Below are positions 12,619 to 25,079 of a stretch of 64,000 bases of DNA, in pieces. The translations under genes were made by a program, and so were the position numbers. The first letter of the stretch is position 1. Every line of letters begins with the position of its first letter. The DNA is from Xestospongia muta. Its lineage: Eukaryota > Porifera > Demospongiae > Haplosclerida > Petrosiidae. The notes beneath the pieces are model-generated. The model made no database searches, was not told the origin of the DNA, and saw nothing but the letters and a program-made list of their open reading frames with translations. The stretch spans positions 35,041,245-35,105,244 of the forward strand of contig OY848917.1 of NCBI GenBank assembly GCA_963693285.1, read 5' to 3'.

Positions 12619-12981
12619 ATATAATAAATGACATGATGCCAAAGGTTAATTGCATCATGATTCTCAGGAAGTTAGTATACAAGTTTTATGACAAATGGCT
12701 GACAAATTGTGCATTATTATGACTGACATATCTCATAAGTTATACCTTCTAAAGGTAACACGTTTTCCAATTACACCAATCAACAACTTCTATGGTCAGT
12801 CAGATTATCACCATTCATCCAATGTGAATTGAAACCATTTTCTTGCAAATGAGTGGCAGCAAAGCTACTTCAATATGATTAATGAAAAATGTCATCCTAT
12901 AACAAGTTTAATATTTATGATCTTCAAAATCCTTAATAATAACTTTGTATTGCTTCGAGATGTTAGACAAAGAATAGATTG

Positions 12982-13236
12982 CAGGGGTGGCACAGGATTA
13001 GAAAAAGTGGTGGGGCTAAATTTGGCTTGTCATTTTTGTGGTTGGTTGGGCTTGCTTAATATGATGTCCACTCCCTGATGCAACGCACAATGAAATACCG
13101 CCCATCTCTACTTCAGCTGATTTGCTGAACAGCGTGTCACTTTCGGCAGATGTGCAATCAGAGTTAATATCACTGCTTTCTGCAAGAAAGTGGTGGGGCT
13201 GTTACCTCACCAGCCCCACCCACTGTGCCGCCCTTG
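12982..13236. mobile_element. Small TIR element (MITE-like) with 5-bp target duplication
   Basis: The left end is CAGGGGTGGCACAG, and the reverse complement of the right end is CAAGGGCGGCACAG. Both ends continue into a GTGGTGGGGCT / GTGGGTGGGGCT segment. GATTG flanks both sides (12977-12981 and 13237-13241). It is about 255 bp with no coding capacity. The family is not assigned; a 5-bp duplication would fit several superfamilies. Confidence 0.6.
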
Positions 13237-13316
13237 GATTGTACTCTGTCCAAGTCGAGTTGAGCTACCAAGACATGTAAACAGTGTAGGTAGTGAAGGC
13301 AGATTGTATGGTATGT

Positions 13317-14895
13317 ATGGAAACTTGTGCTCCAGTATATGTGATGGATATTTTATAATCGTAAGCACACTCACTGTCAGTCTGTAAATAGAACATACAA
13401 CAAAGGTAACAGATGCTAAAACCTACATGTGTTCACGCGTTCGTTCTATCCTCAGTCACTTACTAGGAAAACCAAGTCACTGTCACAGCTATTGGGAATT
13501 ATATTCCTGTGATGGAGTAAGTAGTCTCCCAGTATGTTTATGAAGTATGTGTCTTGTGGACATTTTGAGAGTTGTGGTCGTGCAGAACTGGCCGTCTTGT
13601 ATTCCATCAGGTATAGCAGTATAGCATGGACTTCCTTTGTAGTCCGAGTAGTGGATAACATTTGATGAGGTGTCCAGAGACCTACAGATTTCCCCTTAGT
13701 GGAATTTGAACTTTAGTTTTCGATATTCTTTCTCTCTCCTGGGAGGGAAGGCTGTAGGAATCTATTCAAGTGTCAATGGATGCTGGGCGCACGACTCAGC
13801 AAACCCAGAGGTCATGTAGACATGAACCTCAGTTCACAATTTTGTGAACTGTCTATGCTTGCAATGCAGCAAATATTCGGTTTCATCCCACTATGGCTAC
13901 ATGATGCTCAGCAATAAACATTGCAACAACAATCTCTCCTCGCGGAACATCTTAATTTATTAATAGATAAGATTAATAAGTCAATTATGCAGTTATCATG
14001 CTATGGTTAAAGTATACACCTCCTTTCAATAATTACTTCCGCGCAACCCTCTATATGTGTATGTCATAATCTTCGTATCTATTGACACCATATCCGAATT
14101 AGCTTAACAAGCAAGTAGTGAATGCATTAGTCTGAATTAATCTTGACTTTTTAGAAAACAACAGGCTACATAAACTGTCATTAATCAGGAAAATTTGACC
14201 AGCTAGATTAGATTATTTGTTCTCTTTAGAACTCAAAAATATTAACAACTTACGCCCAGGGCAGAAGCATCATCCTGGCAGACTAAATGCCCTATTTTCT
14301 TCATTCCTTTGCACGAGATGAAAGGACAGTTAGTCTTACCTCTCCCTCCACCTCTTGTACAGTTATATTATGTATGTTTTCAGATGTTGTGGAGGCGGAG
14401 GAGGTCCTCTAAATTCCCAGAAAGATCACAATCATTGTGCAATAAATTATGTGCCATTTAATTAAAATGTTAATCACTTTATCGAGATTTTTCTTGGTTG
14501 TTGGCTATCTGCACGAGAAACAGTAACACCAATGCTGCAATGAAGTTTCACAACTTATCAGTAGTGATATGGCAGGTTCAATAGTACCATAGCTTTCACT
14601 TGAGAGGACCTTTCAAACTAATGCAATGGATCTGAATATGAGAATGGGATTGGGAATCCAACAAATGTTTTGGCCACGTAATTGTAATATGTACCACCAA
14701 AACACATAGATTAGTTATAATAAATATTCACAATGTGAATGAATGATATAGTACAGTCATTATATACCACTAATGCAATGGAACATCTGAATTCTGTACA
14801 CTGCTAGAAAGTGCACAGTTTCCATGTGTTGCCCAAAATATAAAACACTCCAAGTAGACATCAGAGTGACACTTTTGTGCGCAACATTATAATGC
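13317..14895. repeat. Diverged segmental duplication, copy A
   Basis: 13317-13917 corresponds to 16011-16617 and 14537-14895 corresponds to 16707-17172. Shared landmarks include GTGTTCACGCGTTCGTTC, GGATGCTGGGCGCACGACTC and CAGAGTGACACTTTTGTGCG. Copy A carries an additional ~600-bp block (13918-14536) between the two homologous parts. No coding sequence is recognised. Confidence 0.8.
14250..14360. repeat. Dispersed repeat shared with 37130-37250
   Basis: The block beginning CCCAGGGCAGAAGC and containing TCCTGGCAGACTAAAT, TTTTCTTCAT and CACGAGAT recurs, diverged, at 37139-37250 in the same orientation. The function is unknown. It probably comes from a dispersed element. Confidence 0.65.
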
Positions 14896-16010
14896 ATGCA
14901 GATGACCTACTAATTGGAATTATATGATTATAGATTATATTTATGCAGTGCTCCATCTTTTAGAAAAGGTTATCACTGGCCATCATGGTCAACATAAGAA
15001 ATATTTTACAATAGCATGTTTTAATAACAACAGTTAAAGACATTTTTAACATTGTAGCTGATCTGCTTTGTCCAAAGTACAGCATATTCTGGTAGCATGG
15101 ATGCGCTGCTCATATATTTCACATTCTCTTTTATATCAAGCTGCTTTAACACACAATTTTTTGTTTGTTGCCTTCAGATGTGTAGTTAAGTTATCACCAG
15201 CCAGTATTGTAACATCTTCCAACTCAAAATTACTCTGTCTCTCCATCTGATATTGAAGAATGTCTTTATCAACTCCAAGCCTCTGAAAGGACTGATCTTC
15301 ATCCAATGATAGAGTAGGTGAAGTAGGTGACCCAAGACTAGTACCAGTCACCCATAAACAATTTTGTTGGATTGCGTAACTACTAGCAACTGAATTTTCA
15401 ACATTTTTTTCTCTTTTCCATTGTCTGTATTTCTTTCATCTTTCTCTTCTTACTTCTACATGTTATGTTGGGTGTGGTTATCCCTTAGCCAATAAACAAT
15501 AATTATATAACTAAAAGATAGAGGCTGTGCTACTCGGTATTGAGCCTAAGTATGCATGTCTGCTTTTGCAGTTTCGATGACTATTTTCAATGCATCAGAG
15601 TTGAGAGCCTTGAAATAATTTAGTTAAAAGATTACAAAGTCTTTCTGTTATCAGATCATGGCTGCATTACTTTAAGTTCATGAAAAGGAGTTCTCAGTTC
15701 GTACCAATTCTTCTCTTGCAGTAGAACCAATCGAGTTCTGTGACCAAAGTTTTGAGGTTTTCTCAAAATGAGAGCCTAGGTTTAGATGGTACAGTCCTGA
15801 CATTGTTTCCATCATCTTGTTTAGAAGAGTGGATCCCGTGAGTCTACAGCAAACAAAGCAACATGTCTCCTTTTAGCACGATTGTGGCTTCTTTGTCGCT
15901 GCTGCTTTTGATGTACATTAGAGATGGAGAATTACTTATTCTTTTGGAATTGGCATGTTGGTATTTCAACAAGTGTCACATAAATAATGTCAGACTGACC
16001 GTCACTGTTT
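14896..16010. other. Spacer between duplicated segments
   Basis: No gene was recognised. A short motif, TGTGGTTATCCCTTAGCCAA (about 15474), recurs near 17497 and marks another dispersed repeat. Confidence 0.5.
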
Positions 16011-17172
16011 TGGAAACTTGTGCTCCGGTAATGTGATGAATATTGTATAATTGTAAGCACACCCACTGTCAGTTTGTGAATAGAACACACAACAAAGGTA
16101 ACTGATGCTAAAACCTACACGTGTTCACGCGTTCGTTCTATCCTCAGTAACTTACCAGAAAAACCAAGTCATTGTCACAGCTATTGAAGTATGTGTCTTG
16201 TGGACACTTTGAGAGTTGTGGTCCTGCAGAACTGACCGTCTTGTATTCCATCAGGTATAGCAGTATAGCATGGACTTCATTTGTAGTCCGAGTAGTGGAT
16301 AACATTTGGTGAGGTGTCCAGAGACCAACGGATTTCCCCTCAGTGGAATTTGAACTTTAGTTTTCGATATTCTTTCTCTCTCCTTAGAGGGATGGTTGTG
16401 TGAAAGAGAAGGAGAAATAGACTGCTTAGGGATTGTGCATCTCCGATTCAATCTAAGGAATCTATTCAAGTGTCAATGGATGCTGGGCGCACGACTCAGC
16501 AAACCCAGAGGTCATGTAGACATGAACCTCAGTTCACAATTTAGTGAACTGTCTATGCTTGCAATGCAGCAAATATTCGGTTTCATCCCACTATGGCTAC
16601 ATGATGCTCAGCAATATCTACCAACAGTATGAACGGTTCCACTTTAGCCTAAAATAGTGTGAACTATAGAGCAACTAATGATAAATGAACTGCAATCATA
16701 GATACTACAATGAATTTCACAACTTATCAGTAACGATATGGCAGGTTCAACAGTACCATAGCTTTCAATTGGGAGGACCTTTCAAACTAATGCAATGGAT
16801 CTGAATATGAGAATGGGATTGGGAATCCAACAAATGTTTTGGCCATGTAATTGCAATATGTACCACCAAAACACACTTTCTTGCACTGATAAATTGTTTT
16901 ACCAATATACTGATAAACAATATTAAATTGCAAACTAAAGCCAATACTGATAGCCAATCTGATATAATTAGTTTTACTTTCTTTGACTATAGATTGGTTA
17001 TAATAAATATTCACAATGTGAATGAATGATACAGTAAAGTCATTATATATTATTACCACTAATGCAATGTAACATCTGAATTCTGTACACTGCTAGAAAG
17101 TGGTCAGTTTCCATGTGTTGCCCAAAGCACTCCAAGTAGACATCAGAGTGACACTTTTGTGCGCAACATTAT
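16011..17172. repeat. Diverged segmental duplication, copy B
   Basis: This is homologous to 13317-13917 and 14537-14895. Compared with copy A it lacks the ~600-bp central block and carries an extra ~115 bp (about 16876-16990) inside the second part. The indels show that the copies have evolved independently for some time. Confidence 0.8.
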
Positions 17173-17248
17173 ATCGCAAGAAAAGGTTATCACAGGCCAT
17201 CAAGTCCAAAACCTGATCATTAATGACCAGTTGCTGCCAAGTCATGAT

Positions 17249-17338
17249 TGATAGAATTAACTATGAGTTGACCCCACTCAAGTCACGATCAATGGAGTCA
17301 ACTATGAGTTGATCCCATTCAAGTCATGATGATCAAAT
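17249..17338. repeat. Short tandem repeat, unit about 41 bp
   Basis: About two and a fraction units of the pattern AAGTCATGAT ... AACTATGAGTTGA-CCCA-TC are arranged head to tail with a few mismatches. They are not CRISPR-like: there are no constant repeats with variable spacers. Confidence 0.7.
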
Positions 17339-17644
17339 AAGTGTTGATTCCACACAACCCGAGTTCTTTAATGGTGGTGGTGTCTACTGACCCATACAAT
17401 GGTATTGGGTAGACTTACCTTGACAGGACTAGGACAAGGAAAACAAGCCTCATCTTCACTTCCATCTGGACTCAACGAGATCATGTGAGCTTAGTGTGGT
17501 TATCCCTTAGCCAACAAACAAGAATTTGAGATATACTATTACCTGGTTAAGGATTTCCAAAACAATTATAGTACAGGCTCCAAAGATTCTCATGCAAGGC
17601 ATTAAAAATCATCAACATCAATAAAAACAATAGGGTAAATACAA

Positions 17645-18160
17645 TAACAACATCCTATTCAAAGCACTTAGAATTCATACTATACTATATCACACTTACC
17701 GACTATTATATTTTAAATATAAAATGATTAAAATATATCTAAAAAATAAACTTGGCAAGAAGATTCAAGCATCAATGTCATATTACAAACAGTTAATGTT
17801 AAGATAAGAAATCAGCTATTATAGAATGCACTTTAATGACATTTGTTGATCTCATAAGCAGCAAATACAATATAATCAATACATTTTCAAAAGCAGATAA
17901 ACAACACATTCAGATGACAAGTATTCAGTATAAAATCACAACAACACATTCAATATGCTCAAAATTCATACTAGGCTATAGTTATAAAATGCTTAAAATA
18001 TACCTAAAAATTAAACCTGGCAAGTAGATTCAAGCATCATTGTCATATTACAAACAGCTAAGGTTAACAAGATTCATTGCTGATATACAAATCAGCTGTT
18101 ACAGAATGTACTTTAATGTCATTTGTCGATTTCATAAGCAGCAAATACATTTGTCGTTTT
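17645..18160. repeat. Tandem duplication, period about 285 bp
   Basis: 17645-17880 and 17935-18160 share, in order, AATTCATACTA, AAATATA.CTAAAAA, GATTCAAGCATCA.TGTCAT, AATCAGCT.TTA and CATAAGCAGCAAATACA. The copies are diverged by substitutions and small indels. No coding content was seen. Confidence 0.75.
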
Positions 18161-18164
18161 GGAA

Positions 18165-19430
18165 TCACGATTCTGTTTCCACACAATCTACGATTATGAC
18201 CAGCAATACCACAATTACCTGATGATTATCCTTGACTTTGTAAGTCAGGAGTTTGAACATGTTGTTCTGAAGAGGAAACCTGTTCTGAAGAGCAATTTTG
18301 TGGTCGTAAGGTGGGACAAGTGAGGTCCTTTGATCTCAAAGAATAAAATGGTTGAATTTTCTCAAAAAGATACTACTGGATGAACTACAGGTGGTAATTC
18401 AGCTGAAAGAAAAATCTGTCTTCCTGATATCAAGCTCATGGTACTGCTTGATGTTTGGCACCTTCTTGGAATCATTGTCTGTCCATCTTCTGTTTCTACA
18501 AGTTTTGTTTCATTGAGAGCTGCAAAATTGTTAACCAATAGGTGTTCAACATTTGTTTTTTTTATATTTTTGTTTTATTAATCCAAAACCTGTCTGGAGT
18601 GAACTTAGTATGTCCAACTACCAGCATAGATACTAAATTAAGTTAATATTAATAAAATTAGTGATTATTATTCTATCATAATAACTATGTCATTCTCATT
18701 TTGTCCTATGCAGTTGTTAGCATGCATAGACTGATGCATCTCCTCGACCCCAAGTTAGTGAGAAAGTCATGCAACAAGCTAACATCCGTGTTCGATCCTT
18801 TGCCAATGTCACAAGACTCATCAATCAAGTAGTTAACCTAGAAAGAATTGCCATGCTATGTAAGTATTGTAGAAGCTACGTTCAAGCTTTGTTCGGTTGT
18901 TGCTTGCTCAATGTGTGTAATGAATAATTTATCCTAGATTATTGATTCACCAAATGTTGATATAGCTCATGTACCCAGCTATATGTCTTGATGATGGTCC
19001 ATTTGCACGAATATAATCGTTCCATATTCCTCTTTTCATCATATGATTGGGAAATAGTTGTATATCCATCCTTTTATGCACTTAATTCATAATTGAAGTA
19101 GCTCATTCTACTAATGCTGTGATGAAGAGAAAGGTTGTCCTACATGACTGGATAGTTTGTGTTATTGAGCTTACGTTCAGCATTTTCTCTTTCTGGTAGA
19201 GTAATAACGCTAACTGTATTCCTCTGTATTCCAGTGCTTAAAGTGTAAGAATTGTACAGTATGTGTCTGTTTTACCTTGTGCATCATTAACTTATGCTTC
19301 ATTAGTATATGTGGGATGCTGACTATGTTTCATCAATGTAGTGTTTACCTTCTAAAATAATGTTTGAATATTAAATTGTTAGTAAAAAATTAATGATGTA
19401 AAATCAGAAATAGTAAGAATTTAACAAACA
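18165..19430. other. Stretch without recognised gene
   Basis: No supported exon series or family motif was found on either strand. Open frames are short. Confidence 0.45.
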
Positions 19431-19789
19431 TATTAGAATAATCATTGGAACTCTCATGTTTATCCAGAACAAAATGATCTACTTGTGGTGTGAGATCATT
19501 CAAAACTTTAGCAATCTGCTTCGTTTTCTTCATCTAACTCTGAGTCACCGGGGTAATGATCGCAGCAACGCATGACTCATTTTGTGTTAAAACCGTTTTA
19601 TCAGAAAAATTGTTTATGAAGAAATAGAGTTTCATTAAGTTTAAGCTATCAACATAAAGTATGATGTTCGTAGAGTTTGGTCGTACTAAAATCTCAATTT
19701 CGATTAGTCAGCCATTTTGAACACATTTTTGCCTGTAGTGAAAAAAACAATAATTGTATGTTAGGTACCATTTTTGCATTTATGGTCAC
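19430..19789 (-). pseudogene. Truncated 5' end of the DDE-like element, third copy
   Basis: On the minus strand the segment begins at 19789 with GTGACCATAAATGCAAAAA, matching the terminus of the element at 9151. An ATG at 19533-19531 then starts MKKTKQIAKVLNDLT, which parallels MNSKKGSIAKALNELC of the intact gene. Homology fades about 20 codons later and no further exons are visible. The distance from terminus to ATG (about 256 bases) is comparable with that in the intact copy (about 330). This is a 5'-terminal fragment. Confidence 0.65.
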
Positions 19790-19799
19790 ATATTAGGAA

Positions 19800-20375
19800 A
19801 TAATTGTGATAGAAAAGCAGAAATATAATAAAATTAATATTAGGAGAAAAGAAGAACAGATCGCATTGAATATTTAAATATGAAAAAAGAAGGGGTACTA
19901 GTCTATCTCATTAATATATGAATTCACAATTTTTTTCAACAAAGGCTCAAGAAACTACCATGACCATATTGTTATTCAAGGATCTCCTTTCATTGCACCT
20001 GACTTAATCTAGTATGATTTAACAATACCTTTACAGTTAGGCCAATGACATGATAACAATATCATTTTATTTGGATCCCAAAAGTAAGACAGCCACTACA
20101 ATGGCAAACCTCTATTATATCTATATCATACTATTATGCTAATAAGTCCTGAGGAAGTCTTAGAGTTATGTTGGTTATTTGAGGTTGATAGATGTGTAGT
20201 TGGAGAGGACATACATGGCTTCATGGAGAGAAAGTGAAGGCTTATCCGTTTGAAACCTTAGTTGCGGAACATTTGTGAATTGCTTCAAAGATGGCTCTCA
20301 AGGGCAGCCTCCTCAATGTTGGAATCGTCATATGCAATAGACTCATAACTAAATTGTTTTATTATTAAGTTACTT
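19800..20375. other. Stretch without recognised gene
   Basis: AT-rich sequence with no coding or repeat signal that I can support. Confidence 0.45.
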
Positions 20376-20379
20376 GTAA

Positions 20380-21720
20380 TTAGATGAAGCAATTATTGGA
20401 GCATTGAAGCTTACATGGTTGGCAATTCCTACCCTTAGAAGCAGGATTACCACTGTATATACTACCTATTAAGGCTAAAATTTGATTGTGAGATGATTCC
20501 TTAAAATAATCAGGGGGTAATTCATCCATTTCAATTAGATCAACTTTGTCCAAGTATTGAAGTGAGAATTTCATATTGCATTTAAGTGTTACATGTTACA
20601 ATGCCCATCTCTGAATAGGTGCCAAATAGGGAATACCTTTCTTTTCACTGAATAGAAAGAATAATGGTTTGTGATCAGATTCGATTGTAAACTTTTCAGC
20701 TATAAAGATAATTGTGAAACGTTTTAGTGCCAAAAACAATGGCAAGACCTTTTTCAAGTTGGGCGTACTTTTTCTCAGCGACTGTGTTAGAGTTCTTGAG
20801 GCTATTGGTCTGTTGCTACCATCTTCCATGGTGTGTGACATAAATTATATAACTTATAAGTCCTAAAAAGGACCTTAGTGCGACATTTTTGGGTTTAGGC
20901 ACATCTTGAATTGCCTTGACCTTTTCAGTGGTTGGGTGAAGCCCCTGGTTATCAATAATATGGCCTAGATATTCAACATTTGACTTTAAATAACATTTCC
21001 CCCTATTTAATCACAACCCACCTTTATCTAGCTTGTCTAACACAACACTGAGATTCTGTAACTACCTGCAACAGTTGAACCTGCTACTAGTATGTCATGC
21101 TGTTACTCCCTTCCATTCTTGGAGGAGGTCATCTATGTAACGCTGAAAAATTGCCAGTGCAAATGCAACTGCAAATGGTAATTTGTTATAATTAAATAGC
21201 ACCTTGTGGGTGTTTATAGTAACAGATTGCTTTGAACTGTTTTCTAATGGCAATTGAAGGTATGCTTGAAACAATACTTCTCACCTGATAGCTTCGTCGT
21301 AAACAGGAAAATTGTACTGGTGATATGACATTGGATGCCACCAGCCTTTCTAATTCTGCTTCAACTTTCTCTCTTAATACAAATGGTACTGGTCTGGGCT
21401 TGAAGAATTTAGGACAAGCCTCATTGTTTACACTAAATTGTACACCTTTGAGGCAACCCAATTTCTCTGTAAAAACACTCAAGTACCTTTTTAAGACTTA
21501 ATACATTGGGTGAATCTAGATGACAGACCAGTTTTGCAATTGTATCATGACTAATGCTCTGGAACTCAATAGAGATGCATCTGTCTTCGTTATCAACAAG
21601 GATACGTACAACCACATCAATACAGTTGCTACAACTCCCATCACAAAATCACCAGTCAAGTGAAAACCTACATGGGTTATTCCAATTATCAGCAGCATTA
21701 ATGTAAGTCTAAAGTACAAA
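20380..21720 (-). pseudogene. Ty3/gypsy pol remnant (RT start and RNase H)
   Basis: The 5' part on the minus strand (21190-21490) reads FTEKLGCLKGVQFSV, PKFFKPRPVPF, REKVEAELERLVASNVISPV. This is the entry into the reverse-transcriptase domain of Ty3/gypsy elements. About 350 bases on, 20590-20845 reads DGSNRPIASRTLT, FTIESDHKPLFFLFSEKKG and QRWAL, the tethered RNase H. The intervening catalytic RT block is collapsed and shifted, and stops interrupt every frame. A further open frame (20380-20574) follows RNase H but lacks the usual NADALSR-type linker. No LTRs were identified. Confidence 0.8.
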
Positions 21721-21729
21721 GGAGTAGAA

Positions 21730-22890
21730 GAGGAATTGCTACACCTTGTGGTTGATGGAAATGGTCCAAAACCAGGGATTGGCTTCGTAAGCGTAGAGTT
21801 AATCTGTTGAAATATTTAATATAGAGCTAAACTATGAACAACTTTGTAGATTTTGGGTAAGTCATCACAGTTGGCAACAAGGGTAAAACTATGTCCCTAC
21901 ATGGAACTCTGTCTTACAATTTGACTAAGGAGTCTTGGTCTATCTATAATGAACGAATGAATCAGTATTTCATCGCAAGTGATGTAGTAGACAGTAATTA
22001 AAAATGTGCTATACTACTCTTTGGCATGTGGTCCCATAAACTTATATTTGTGATAAAATATTAGAATGAAACGAAGGGACACAACCAACTCATAAAATAC
22101 AACAGCAATTACACAGTAGTGAGCACCAACTGAACTAAAAATAAATAAGCAACAACTTAAATATATACGATTACATTATTATGACAACATTACTAACATT
22201 GGGTATACATGACACATACATTAGAAAAGTATTACTCAACTACAATCAGCACTGCATAATTATGTTTTAACACATAATGTAGATTAGTTTAATCCTTATA
22301 AGCAGACTGAATACTCTGCTGGAGCAATTCACTTGCCAATGCAGAATCTGCCTCAATCTGAGCAATAGAAATTTCAAAATTTATATTAGTAGGAATCATT
22401 CCAGGTCCAAAACAGGATTTGGAGTTCTTGTATGTACTACCTTTGAAGAGCATTTTCAAATCATCAACAAATTATAAGAGATAGGTATAATATTGGATCA
22501 GATTTACCAGCAACACGAAAGGTATGTGGATTTTTATCATATAATGCAGAAAAGGTGGCTCTAAATTCCTAAAGTCATTTCGAACAGTATCATTTGGGTA
22601 AACACACCACCCAACATTGATAGATTTACAAGGAAGGTAGAATCTGGATTTGCAACATTTACAGCTGATCAATGGAAACATTGGATTCTAATATGTTCAC
22701 TACAAGTGGACAGGCACACTTCCGATTTGTAACTTATTTCTTTTGTCATGAGTTAAAACTAAAATGCAGGTCAAATACACGTAAACCTACAAATAGCAAT
22801 ATATTAACGCATTTCAAATGGCTGGATATTGTGCAGATGCTAAGACTAATGTAAAGCTAGATTTGTAATTATGACATCAGTTACAAAGTA
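21730..22890. other. Stretch without recognised gene
   Basis: The minus-strand frame at 22472-22681 is Cys-rich at its start (CKCCKSRFYLPC) but matches no family I know and has no splice-linked partner. Nothing else is supported. Confidence 0.4.
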
Positions 22891-22899
22891 AAAGATGTA

Positions 22900-24000
22900 C
22901 TTATAAGCCTTATATCCTTTTGCATTGAGGCAGTAGTATTGCTTCAGTTGACTACTCCAATCAACTTGAATTCTCCCCTCTCCTTGAACCTTTTCTTTGT
23001 CATCTAACAGATCCTTAAAAGTGGAATGCCTATAAAAAAGTTATCACTGTATATGTTTTTTGTTCTGACAATGATTCTTGTTAAGTCTCAGACAACCCGT
23101 GACCCTAGTACTGTTTCTAATCTTTTCTCCTTTCCACAGTATACTTGGTGTTCACATACAACCATGATGCTGCATTTAATTAAAGCCAACTCTAGGTCGT
23201 CTTCATCCTTCAAAATAATCTTTAAACTTTCTGAAATATCTTTTGCAACCAATGGATACTATTAGCATTACCATAAATGTCTGCAGTTTTCTGCTTTTTT
23301 TTAAAAAAGGGGCAAAATTGGCAGGCTGATGACTTTGTGTCAAACACAAACAGACTAGAGAGAAAAATAATTTAATTTAGATCAAAGGTGTGGCCCATCC
23401 GCCCACAGTGGTATGCAGCATAGTAATCTCGCAACTTCCACTTAGAAAGATCATCTATGTCTATAATATTACCAGAGGAGTCGGCCAACATGATGTTATT
23501 TACTGTAACATCACAAAATTCTTGGTAGTATAATTTGATAGATTTTGTGTGAAAACTTCAAAGATACTGGAATTTTTGCTCATTTCAAGTTTTGTTGTTG
23601 GGTTTGGTTCTACAGCAAAATTCAAAAGGTAAAACCCATACTCACATACATGTACCTTTTTTTTGCTGCAGTCGACATCGCAATTACCAATTCCTTTGTC
23701 CTCTCAAAGTTTTTCCTAATTGGAGAGTATAACTCAAGAAAAAGGAGAGGCCGTCCAAGCCTTCAGCAACCAATAAAGCGCTTCTGCACTGCCCACTTTC
23801 CTGTAATGTTATCTTTTACTGTATATAGGAACAACATACCTATGCTTTAGATTGTCATATAGTGTCTGGATATATATACCTTGTATTTCCATCTGCCAGC
23901 ACCCACACCTTAAAACCTCTTTTGACAGGCTTCATCGGAAGGTGCTGCTTCATGCTGGATCTTCCCTTGAAAGGTAACATTGCCTCGTCTATAATCTAAG
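22900..24000 (-). pseudogene. piggyBac transposase remnant interrupted by an insertion
   Basis: At 23900-23990 the minus strand gives IIDEAMLPFKGRSSMKQ, then KPVKRGFKVWVLADGN: the first catalytic Asp block of piggyBac. At 22970-23160 it gives LGSRVV, DLTR and YSDNFFIGIPLL: the second catalytic Asp block. The two should be about 60 codons apart but are separated by roughly 750 bases, part of which is a plus-strand fragment of another piggyBac C-terminus. Stops lie in several frames, so the copy is dead. Confidence 0.75.
23540..23850 (+). pseudogene. piggyBac C-terminal fragment in opposite orientation
   Basis: The plus strand reads AAVDIAITNSFVLSKF, then RGRPSLQQPIKRFC and AHFPVM. This matches the region after the third catalytic block in PGBD4-like transposases (LAI-NSFIL..., then -GRPS...RL---HFP). 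It sits inside the minus-strand piggyBac remnant, so it belongs to a different, inverted copy. No catalytic residues are present. Confidence 0.65.
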
Positions 24001-24009
24001 AGCTATGAG

Positions 24010-24410
24010 TAGTCCCACTTTATGGTGTGTAATTGTAAAATGAGAGAAATTTGGTGTTATTAATTCTTCAATTAACTGTTATGTGTGATATTCCAGCAGG
24101 TACATTTGGGTTTATATGAGGATAGCCTATGGTGATGTGGTCTTATGCACAGTCATCTTATAGGTATGAGATCTATTGAAAATCATCCTAGCTATATGGT
24201 CTATTGCACAAACATTCTAAGCAAATCTGTATTTTCATGTACATACACATTGAGCCAGTTAGTTTATTGTCAAAAATATTTGCCTATGTCCATTTCTTTG
24301 GGTACTTAACATCTACTACAAAATCAATTTGTTATTCTCAACCTTGATTTTTCATCACATCATCATTCGAGGTACCCTCACATTTACTCAATCCAGCAAA
24401 TGCTTGTACC
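24010..24410. other. Spacer without recognised gene
   Basis: No coding motif or repeat boundary was seen. Confidence 0.4.
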
Positions 24411-24414
24411 ATAA

Positions 24415-25070
24415 CAAATTTGTTTAGAGATTATTTTAATATAAATGCTGGACATGTTAGATGTACCAGTTAAACAACAATTATTTAAGATTAATAATCA
24501 AGTGTTACATCAGAATGAATTTCGAGGTTTCTGTCTGAATTTCTGCATTTTTGGTTAGGACATGCTGAATGCTGAATACTAAGTTTTGCCATAGCCATAG
24601 TTTTTACCTTATTTTCAAGCCATCTCACTACAGAATTGTGGGAGACTTGTTTAAAATTAACATCTGGTGACAAGTCCATGTTTTCACTCGTAGCATTCTT
24701 AGTGATCTGTTGTGTGTGTGTTCACATGTTGAACCTGTCAGTACATTGGTTATAAACATTTACCTATGCTTGTTAGGTAGCCAATGGACATAGGAATCAG
24801 AGTATTTTGCATCAACTCCAAGTAATTAGCATAACCCTGCATACCACAACAATTGAATGCACAGAGTGATTTCAACTGCTATAATGTCTTTGACAGTGCT
24901 GTAAGAAAGCAGTAACTTGTACATGTTAACTTTTGTTCAGGTTGACTTCAGGTTCTTTATCTTGACCAACACTCTTATAAACTATTGTGTGTGTTAGTGT
25001 TTTCACAGTTTTTATTGTTCCATCTGATAATCTCAGTATATACACATGGATAAGATGGTTTCGTAAAGTA
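24415..25070 (-). repeat. Dispersed repeat family A, copy 1, with coding potential
   Basis: This is near-identical over several hundred bases to 40805-41240 and in part to 34505-34820. On the minus strand it contains MDLSPDVNFKQVSHNSVV followed by RWLENKVKTMAMAKLS (24491-24679). Upstream on that strand, across an intron-like gap ending in GTAAATG-type donors, is KYSDSYVHWLPNKHR. The protein is not recognised. Preservation of the frame suggests it derives from the 3' end of a multi-copy gene or transposon ORF. Confidence 0.65.
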
Positions 25071-25079
25071 AGAGTAAGT

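Noticed and set aside
17249..17338. CRISPR-like repeat array
   Set aside because: Only about two units, no constant repeat with unique spacers, eukaryotic context.
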